64,000 bases of DNA from Natrarchaeobaculum sulfurireducens (GTDB lineage: Archaea; Halobacteriota; Halobacteria; Halobacteriales; Natrialbaceae), in NCBI RefSeq assembly GCF_003430825.1, contig NZ_CP024047.1, forward strand, positions 1,674,001-1,738,000, written 5' to 3'. The position numbers and the translations under genes were made by a program. The notes beneath the pieces are model-generated. The model worked only from the letters and a program-made list of their open reading frames with translations, had not been told where the DNA came from and searched no databases. Below are positions 58,484 through 64,000 of this stretch, one piece after another. Positions within the stretch are counted from its first letter, which is position 1. The number at the start of each line of letters is the position of its first letter.

Positions 58484-58586
58484 TGGCGGGCACTCGGAGC
58501 CGGAGGGGTAAAAAACCGTCCAGTTACGCCGCCCGTGGGGCGGATCGGCCCACGACCGCCCGTCGTCACTCCCTTCCCACCGCCAG

Positions 58587-58708
58587 TCGTCGTCTCCAAT
58601 CAATCGTTGCCTGCCGCCGGTCGTCGTCTCCAATCAATCGTTGCCTGCCGCCGGTCGTCGTCTCCAATCAATCGTTGCCTGCCGCCGGTCGTCGCCTCCA
58701 ATCAATCG
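58587..58708. repeat. 34-bp tandem repeat, 3.6 copies
   Basis: Units at 58587-58620, 58621-58654 and 58655-58688, then a partial fourth to about 58708. Each contains TCGTCGTCTCCAATCAATCG and TTGCCTGCCGCCGG. The three full units are identical. The last partial unit enters the 3' end of btuD (its stop codon lies in the CCAATCAATCG part). No spacers, so not a CRISPR. Confidence 0.9.
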
Positions 58709-60033
58709 TCGTCCGCTGTCGATTCGGTCCGTGCGTCGACGCTCGAGACGGGTCGGCCGGTCATCGCGGCGCAAACACCCTCGAGAACGGCCACGGCGTC
58801 GGTTTCGACCGCTCGGCGGCGACACGCCTCGTAGTGCCATCGTGCTCGGTCGCCGGCGTGATTTCGCTCTGCGAGTGGCCGACGCTCGACGACGACCAGC
58901 GGTCCCGACTCACGAACCGCCTCGAGAACGACTTCGTTGCCCGGTCCGATCGTCACGTCCGCGAGGACCGTCACGTCGGCTGTTTCGACGGCCTGCTCGA
59001 GAGCAGCCCTCGTCTCAGCAGACGGCGGCGAGAACGGGGCCGTGTCGATCGCTTCGACGCCGAGTTCCCGCGCGGTCTCAGCCAGCGGGCCGTCGCTCGG
59101 AACCGGTCCGACCGAACAGTCGATCGCGGTCCTCGTGAGCCTCGAGAGGACGGTCATTGCCGTGGTTCCGGTTCCGAATACGTGAACCCGATCCGGGAGC
59201 GGAACGTCAACGGGTGAGCCGTCCGCCGACTCCTCGAGTGTGGCGGGGAGGGCGGTTACCACTGGCGTCCCGGTGACGGGATTTGGCGTGACAGCCGCCG
59301 AGACGTCAAAGGCGGAGGCGAGCGTCTCTGAGGTGAGGACGTCGGCAGGGTCGCCGTCGGCGACGACCGATTCGTTGGCGACGACCACCAGCCGGTCGCA
59401 GTACCGCGCTGCGAGGTCGAGATCGTGGATCGCAGCGACGACCGTTCGCCCGTCGTCGACCAGATCACGAACGAGCTCGAGTGTCTCGATCGCGTGGTTG
59501 ACGTCCAGGCTTGCGGTCGGTTCGTCGAGCAACATGATGGGGGTATCCTGCGCAACCGCGCGTGCAAGGACAACGCGCTGGCGTTCACCGCCGCTGACGT
59601 CGTCGATCGCCCGGTCGGCGAACTGTGCGGTGCGTGTCCGCTCGAGTGCTCGGTCGACGAGTTCGCGATCGGTCGCGCTCGGTGGCGAGAATCGTGAGCG
59701 ATGTGGATACCGCCCCATCTCGACGACGGTGCGGACGTCGAAGGAAAACGAGACCGACGTGTCCTGCGGAACGACGGCGACCAGCCTGCTCGCGTTGCGA
59801 GACGAGAGTTCGTGTAAGTCAGTTCCGTCGACGGCGACGGTGCCAGTGTCAGGCTCGAGTGTTCCCGACAGGACTCGGAGCAAGGAGGTTTTGCCAGCGC
59901 CGTTCGGGCCGACGAGGCCGACGAGTTCGCCGGGGTCGACGACGAACGAAACGTCTGAGACGACGTCTATGTCGCCGAACGAGATCCCGACGTTCCGCAC
60001 GTCGATGGAGCCGTGTGATTCGTCGTCGCTCAT
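58702..60033 (-). CDS. btuD: Cobalamin ABC transporter ATP-binding protein with C-terminal extension
   Basis: A 443-residue protein. Residues 8-260 form an iron/B12-type ABC ATPase: Walker [21 protein letters not shown], signature [20 protein letters not shown], Walker [18 protein letters not shown] and the switch His in [13 protein letters not shown]. The remaining 180 residues ([60 protein letters not shown]) are a separate alpha/beta domain not found in bacterial BtuD. It overlaps btuC by 4 bases. Confidence 0.9.
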   Translation of the reverse strand: MSDDESHGSIDVRNVGISFGDIDVVSDVSFVVDPGELVGLVGPNGAGKTSLLRVLSGTLEPDTGTVAVDGTDLHELSSRNASRLVAVVPQDTSVSFSFDVRTVVEMGRYPHRSRFSPPSATDRELVDRALERTRTAQFADRAIDDVSGGERQRVVLARAVAQDTPIMLLDEPTASLDVNHAIETLELVRDLVDDGRTVVAAIHDLDLAARYCDRLVVVANESVVADGDPADVLTSETLASAFDVSAAVTPNPVTGTPVVTALPATLEESADGSPVDVPLPDRVHVFGTGTTAMTVLSRLTRTAIDCSVGPVPSDGPLAETARELGVEAIDTAPFSPPSAETRAALEQAVETADVTVLADVTIGPGNEVVLEAVRESGPLVVVERRPLAERNHAGDRARWHYEACRRRAVETDAVAVLEGVCAAMTGRPVSSVDARTESTADDD

Positions 60034-61049
60034 AGTGAGTGTACCTCCCGTCGTTTGAGCAAGAAGAGGAAGAAGGGGGCACCGAGAGCCGCCGTCACGA
60101 TCCCGACGGGAACCTCTGCGGGGCCGGCTCGTGAGAGCGTGTCGGTCAGCACGAGAAACGTCGCGCCCGCGAGCGCGCTGGTCGGGAGGAGAATCCGGTG
60201 GTCCGGGCCGACGACCAGCCGCATCATGTGCGGGACGACCAGCCCGACAAAGCCGATGACACCGGCGACCGCGACGCCGGCGGCCGTCACGATGGTCGCG
60301 AGCGCGAGCAGTAATACCTTGGTACGTTCGACGTTCACGCCGAGCGCCTGGGCGTCTTCCTCGCCGAGTAAGAGGACGTTCATTTCGCGGGTGTACGCTG
60401 CAAGGCCGACGACGCCGACGAGGATGATCGGGAGCGTGAACTCGAGGTCACTCCAGCCACTGCGGTGGAGCCGGCCCATCATCCAGTACACGGCCTCTCG
60501 GAGGTTTTCCCCGCTATGGACCATCATGTACGAGATCATCGCACCGAGAAACGCTTGCAGTGCAACGCCGGCCAGAAGCAAGGTCGCAACCGGCGTTCGA
60601 CCACCTTCGGTCGCGATTGCGTAGACCAAAAACGCCGTCACAAGCGCGCCGACGAACGCCGGGATGTGTACCCCACCGAGCGCGGCAGGAACGAGCGCCG
60701 GGAACGCGATCGCCGCCACGGCGCCGGCTGCTGCGCCTGATGAGACGCCGATGATCGACGGATCGGCGAGCGGATTCCGAAAAAAGCCCTGCATGACGGT
60801 CCCCGCTGCGGCGAGCGAGAAGCCGACGATCGCGGCCAGCAAGATCCGGGGGAGCCGAACGTTCGAAATGATCGTCTCTTCGGGCCCCGGCACCTCGAAG
60901 GCGAACAGGCCCGTCATGTTCAACACGACCTTCGAGACCGTGATCGGATCGATGCGAACCGGTCCGAGCATCGCGCTCGCGACGACGACCGCGACGAGCG
61001 TCACGGTGAGTGCGAGCGACCACCCGAGAGTCCGGCGCAAGATCGACAC
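60030..61049 (-). CDS. btuC: Cobalamin ABC transporter permease
   Basis: A 339-residue FecCD-family permease with about ten helices. Family blocks are [80 protein letters not shown] (ATPase-coupling region) and [21 protein letters not shown] start at the GTG at 61049 ([10 protein letters not shown]); the TTG at 61109 would give an odd polar leader and collide with the btuF start. Divergent from btuF, coupled to btuD. Confidence 0.9.
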   Translation of the reverse strand: MSILRRTLGWSLALTVTLVAVVVASAMLGPVRIDPITVSKVVLNMTGLFAFEVPGPEETIISNVRLPRILLAAIVGFSLAAAGTVMQGFFRNPLADPSIIGVSSGAAAGAVAAIAFPALVPAALGGVHIPAFVGALVTAFLVYAIATEGGRTPVATLLLAGVALQAFLGAMISYMMVHSGENLREAVYWMMGRLHRSGWSDLEFTLPIILVGVVGLAAYTREMNVLLLGEEDAQALGVNVERTKVLLLALATIVTAAGVAVAGVIGFVGLVVPHMMRLVVGPDHRILLPTSALAGATFLVLTDTLSRAGPAEVPVGIVTAALGAPFFLFLLKRREVHSL

Positions 61050-61108
61050 GGCTGAAACCTCGCTTGCAGTAGTCAAATATTTGTTGACAGGGATGGGTGG
61101 TCCACTCA
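61050..61108. promoter_or_regulatory. Divergent btuC/btuF promoter region
   Basis: Only 59 bases separate the starts. The centre holds the palindrome CAAATATTTG (61074-61083) inside GTCAAATATTTGTTGAC, which can serve as TATA element in both directions. Any regulator binding here would switch the whole transporter at once. Confidence 0.5.
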
Positions 61109-62197
61109 ATGCGCAAGCTACTGGTCCTCTGTATCACCGTGTTGCTCGCCGTCGCCACGTTTACACCTGCCGTCGCTGCGGGTGGGGTGGCGGCCGTCTC
61201 GGAAGAATCGCCGACGTGTGAGTTCCCGCTCGAACTCGAGGACGGAACGGGCGAAACCGTAACCCTCGAGGAAGAGCCGGAGTCGGTCGTCGCGCTCCAG
61301 CCGAGTGATGCCCAGACGGTCTTCGAAATCGGTGCCGATGACAAGCTCGTCGGGATGCCCGTCGGGGAGTTCACTGCGTACCTCGACGCCGACGAGGAAC
61401 TCGATATCTCCGAAGGCGACGGCGTGACGCCAGTCACCGAGGAAGTGATCGACCGCGAACCCGACGTCGTCCTCGCGGCGAACGCACTCGCCGGCGACGA
61501 TGTCGTCGACCAACTTCGCGATACAGGCCTCGAGGTGTACGTTTACTCGACCGAGGAGTCCCTCGACGGCGTCGCGGAGAACGTCCGGCTCACCGGGGAG
61601 CTCCTCGGCGAGTGTGAGGGCGCCGACGAATCGCTCGAGTGGATGGACGACCGCCTCTCCGAGATCGAAGCGGCCGTCCCGGACGAGGACCGACCGCTCG
61701 CCTACTACGAGATGGGTGACGGGTACACTGCGGGTCAGGGGACGTTTCAGGACGAGATCCTGACGACCGCTGGCGTCGACAATCTCGGCGCTGAAGCTGG
61801 CCTCGAGGGGTGGGAGACGGTGAGTGAAGAGGTCGTCCTCGACGCAGATCCCGAGTGGATCGTTTACGGTGCGGACTTCGGCGAACCGCCGGTCGCAGAG
61901 TCGGTGATGGGGACGACGGCCTACCAGAACGAACAGTTCGTCGCCGTCGATAGCCAGTTTATGAGCCAGCCCGGCCCGCTCGTCGTCGAGGCGATCGACG
62001 AAATCGCTCAGGTGGTCCACGGGGACGAGTTCGAAGACGATGCAGCAGCTGCTGACGACGCCGACGGAGAGGCCGATGATACCGGCGGCGACGAGACCGA
62101 TGCCACTGATGGCGACGCCGAGTCGATTCCCGGCTTCGGCGTTGCTGTGGCTGCCCTGGCTTTGATCGGCGCGATTGGTCTGTTCGTCCGTCGATAG
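61109..62197 (+). CDS. btuF: Corrinoid/cobalamin-binding protein with PGF-CTERM anchor
   Basis: A 362-residue secreted substrate-binding protein of the BtuF class. Signal peptide: [20 protein letters not shown]. Binding-protein blocks are [40 protein letters not shown] and [20 protein letters not shown]. An acidic linker rich in D, E, A, T and G follows, ending in the archaeosortase signal [20 protein letters not shown] and FVRR. So the protein is cleaved and lipid-anchored at the cell surface by ArtA. Divergent from btuC/btuD. Confidence 0.9.
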   Translation: MRKLLVLCITVLLAVATFTPAVAAGGVAAVSEESPTCEFPLELEDGTGETVTLEEEPESVVALQPSDAQTVFEIGADDKLVGMPVGEFTAYLDADEELDISEGDGVTPVTEEVIDREPDVVLAANALAGDDVVDQLRDTGLEVYVYSTEESLDGVAENVRLTGELLGECEGADESLEWMDDRLSEIEAAVPDEDRPLAYYEMGDGYTAGQGTFQDEILTTAGVDNLGAEAGLEGWETVSEEVVLDADPEWIVYGADFGEPPVAESVMGTTAYQNEQFVAVDSQFMSQPGPLVVEAIDEIAQVVHGDEFEDDAAAADDADGEADDTGGDETDATDGDAESIPGFGVAVAALALIGAIGLFVRR

Positions 62198-62328
62198 CGC
62201 CTCGGTCGGTGACTTCGGTTCGACCGACTGCCCATCGCAGCTTCTGCTCGAGTGTGAGCGAAGGTCGACCCGCGTCGATGCGTCTCGTTTTGAAAAGCGT
62301 TTACACGTCGGCCTGCGCAGGTAGGCGT

Positions 62329-62610
62329 ATGGTCGAGAACGTCATCTGGCCCGCCTATCTCGATGCTGACCGGACGCGCTCGGAAGGCCGGCGCGTGCCA
62401 CAGGAACTGGCCGTCGGGGAGCCGACGGTCGACGAGATCGCGAAGGCAGTCCAACAGATCGGGTACGACGCCGTCGTCGAACGGGACAAGAGCTACTCCC
62501 GCGAGCCATGGGCTGAACGTGGCCGCGTCGTCGTCCGCGGTGCCGACGACTCCACGAAGAACGATCTCGTCCAGGCCGTCGCGGCGTACGTTGCCGCGAT
62601 GCGCGAGTGA
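62329..62610 (+). CDS. srp19: Signal recognition particle protein SRP19
   Basis: A 93-residue protein that binds helices 6 and 8 of 7S RNA and helps SRP54 assemble. The sequence [40 protein letters not shown], and [20 protein letters not shown] with RVVV is diagnostic. The ATG at 62329 is used; 40 upstream in-frame residues are not SRP19-like. gar1 starts 2 bases after its stop. Confidence 0.95.
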   Translation: MVENVIWPAYLDADRTRSEGRRVPQELAVGEPTVDEIAKAVQQIGYDAVVERDKSYSREPWAERGRVVVRGADDSTKNDLVQAVAAYVAAMRE

Positions 62611-62611
62611 G

Positions 62612-62860
62612 ATGCGCCGGGTTGGCTCCGTCGTCCGGACTGCCCAGGGACTTGCGATCCTCCGGGCCGAACCGAGTGACGACGCCGCGGACGTCGACGC
62701 CCATCGCGACGAGATCGGGACGACTGTTCTCGACGACTCGCTCGAGGAGGTCGGTCGCGTCGTCGACGTCTTCGGTCCCGTCGATCGACCCTATCTGGCA
62801 GTGACGCCGTACGACGTTCACCTTCCGTCGCTGGTCAGTTCGACTCTATACGCGAGATAA
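62612..62860 (+). CDS. gar1: H/ACA ribonucleoprotein subunit Gar1
   Basis: An 82-residue beta-barrel protein, MRRVGSVVRTAQGLAILRAE, VLDDSLEEVGRVVDVFGPVD, RPYLAVTPYD. It is a core subunit of the H/ACA pseudouridylation complex. Its start lies 1 base after the SRP19 stop, so the two are co-translated, a linkage I recall from other haloarchaea. Confidence 0.9.
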   Translation: MRRVGSVVRTAQGLAILRAEPSDDAADVDAHRDEIGTTVLDDSLEEVGRVVDVFGPVDRPYLAVTPYDVHLPSLVSSTLYAR

Positions 62861-62953
62861 CGGGGACGACGGAGGCGACTGATCGAGGTGTTGGCAACGA
62901 ACTGTGTTGTCGACGCCCCGACGTTGCATGGCCCCATCGACGACTGGCTCCGC

Positions 62954-63433
62954 TCAGGGGAGCCCGTCGTCCGGCCGGTAGCAGTTGTATTCGTAGCTGA
63001 CCGACTGGACGATTTCGTCGTCTGAATCGATGACCGCTACGTCCACCACGCCGTGTTGAGCTGGCGGACCGAGCACGACGGCATAGAGTTCGCCGTCGTC
63101 GCCGAGGGCTGAGTCGATGTCCGGCTCGAGGTCGCTCATGTTTCGGTTGTCGGTGATCGGGACGTCCGCGAGGAGGTCGCCGTCGCGGTCGCGAACGGTG
63201 ACGGCAGCGATCGAATCGTCCGTCGGCGCGTCCTCGTCGACGAGTATCCCGAGTGAGAGCTGTTCGTCACCGCGAACCACTTTGATTCGACGCAACGGGC
63301 CGTCCTCGCGATGATCGCCTCGCCCTGAACACCGAGCGGTTGTCGGATCACTGCCAAGACAGCCTGCACTCGTCGCTGTGAACCCGACGGCGAGTCCCGC
63401 GAGGAAGGTCCGTCTGGACGTATTGGAGGGCAT
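62954..63433 (-). CDS. Tat-exported lipoprotein, function unknown
   Basis: A 159-residue protein: Tat signal and lipobox SRRTFLAGLAVGFTATSAGC, Cys25. The mature part has an Ig-like, beta-rich pattern (RIKVVRGDEQLSLGILVDED, IAAVTVRDRDGDLLADVPIT, GVVDVAVIDSDDEIVQSVSY). ATG at 63433; a longer frame to 63529 adds an unlikely basic leader. Divergent from the presenilin-like gene. Confidence 0.75.
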   Translation of the reverse strand: MPSNTSRRTFLAGLAVGFTATSAGCLGSDPTTARCSGRGDHREDGPLRRIKVVRGDEQLSLGILVDEDAPTDDSIAAVTVRDRDGDLLADVPITDNRNMSDLEPDIDSALGDDGELYAVVLGPPAQHGVVDVAVIDSDDEIVQSVSYEYNCYRPDDGLP

Positions 63434-63558
63434 GTGTTCAATTCGTTGACGCGTCGGGATCATAGGTGTTCCGAACCGCAGAGACGACGGCCGACGGCCG
63501 CTCGAGCGGTGCGGTCGAGAGGAAAACACCCATAGCGTCCGGGGCCAAACGGCGGGCT

Positions 63559-64000
63559 ATGAACCATCGGATCCGGGTTTTTGGCGCCGTCGCGGCGACG
63601 GTGGGGATCTTTCTCTCCGTCCAGATCGGTGCGCTCGCGTTGATCGAGCCGTTCTACGAGTCGGAACTGCAGGCCGTCGACGATCCCCAGAACCCGACCA
63701 ACAGCGTCGTCTACTTTGGTATTATTTTGCTCGCGACTGCGTTCATGCTCGCGGCGTTCAAGTATGACCTCCAGTTGTTGATCCGGGCGATGGTCGTCGG
63801 TGTAAGCGTCATGCTCGCCTGGTTCGTCTTCGACGAACTCGTTCCCTCGGCGGTTACGGTCGGCTCGATCAACCTCCTGGCCGCCCTCGCTGCACTCGGA
63901 CTCGGAATGGCGCTGTTAGGCTATCCCGAGTGGTACGTCATCGACCTCTCCGGGATCGTCATGGGTGCCGGGGCGGCTGCACTGTTCGGGATCAGTTTCG
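63559..64000 (+). CDS. Presenilin/PSH-type intramembrane aspartyl protease (3' end outside window)
   Basis: The first 147 residues of a membrane protein: MNHRIRVFGAVAATVGIFLS, then NSVVYFGIILLATAFMLAAF, LLIRAMVVGVSVMLAWFVFD, SINLLAALAALGLGMALLGY and VMGAGAAALFGISF. The segment order and the LLIR...MVVGVSVMLAW stretch match archaeal presenilin homologs of the A22 family. The catalytic YD and GLGD motifs should follow beyond the window, so this call cannot be fully checked here. Confidence 0.7.
   Translation, partial: MNHRIRVFGAVAATVGIFLSVQIGALALIEPFYESELQAVDDPQNPTNSVVYFGIILLATAFMLAAFKYDLQLLIRAMVVGVSVMLAWFVFDELVPSAVTVGSINLLAALAALGLGMALLGYPEWYVIDLSGIVMGAGAAALFGISF

Noticed and set aside
58587-58708. 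CRISPR array
   Set aside because: Repeat units are directly joined without variable spacers, and no cas gene is in the window. The same holds for 52968-53066 and 54211-54260.
61050-61109. Upstream TTG start for btuC at 61109
   Set aside because: It would overlap the btuF start codon and add a polar leader before the first helix; the GTG at 61049 gives the usual N-terminus.

Overview
The window is about 64 kb of high-GC chromosomal DNA from a halophilic archaeon (class Halobacteria). I base this on the very acidic proteins with high-GC codon use, ATGA-overlapping operons, archaeal information-processing genes (S17e, SRP19, Gar1, GatE, Orc1/Cdc6), family signatures I associate with haloarchaea (HalOD1, Bat-type HTH, DUF7344, CetZ, PGF-CTERM, Tat lipoproteins), and an rRNA operon ordered 16S-tRNA-Ala-23S-5S with bulge-helix-bulge processing stems. 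It looks most like the Natrialba/Natrinema side of the class, but I cannot place the genus from sequence alone.

Layout. 1-1843: left-truncated sodium:solute symporter with its DUF4212 small subunit. 2549-9113: a Bat-type regulator diverging from a catabolic cluster (HyuA, HyuB, isochorismatase-like amidase, isocitrate-lyase-family lyase), which reads as ring opening and deamidation of a hydantoin- or lactam-like compound. 9263-12869: two HalOD1 proteins, gamma-glutamyltransferase and an orphan TSPPY DNA methyltransferase. 13011-25687: mixed housekeeping and membrane genes (a decayed FMN reductase, nucleoside-recognition permease-like protein, MutY, CitG-like/DUF447 pair, S17e, Asd, a hydroxyacid dehydrogenase, a geranylgeranyl-reductase-like flavoprotein). 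25990-32070: a probable tnpB-type transposon relic, then the rRNA operon on the minus strand with terminator, processing stems, three upstream promoters and one internal promoter. 32559-44973: HisD, HesB/IscA, dodecin, an aminotransferase, universal stress proteins, MscS, a TrmB-type regulator, a Gfo/Idh oxidoreductase, photolyase and a PAP2 phosphatase. 45029-51219: orphan peptide-binding lipoprotein, CetZ, a zinc-ribbon miniprotein and a pterin/folate pair (MptE-like, FolP). 51386-53345: orc1/cdc6 beside a convincing replication origin. 53421-64000: TrmJ-like methyltransferase, a striking CTAG repeat, DMT exporter, Lrp regulator, GatE, the BtuC/D/F corrinoid importer, SRP19-Gar1, a Tat lipoprotein and a right-truncated presenilin-like protease.

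The observations I rate highest are: the hydantoin-type catabolic cluster with a 14-bp palindrome in its promoter; the origin with six ORB-like boxes and an unexplained 3 x 33-bp tandem repeat; a run of seven CTAG sites at 11-bp repeat spacing in a genome type that usually avoids CTAG, in a window that also carries a candidate CTAG methyltransferase; the tnpB/omega-RNA-like relic just beyond the rRNA terminator; and a 34-bp tandem repeat between gatE and btuD. I found no CRISPR array, no intact transposase and no wholly novel multi-gene defence system.
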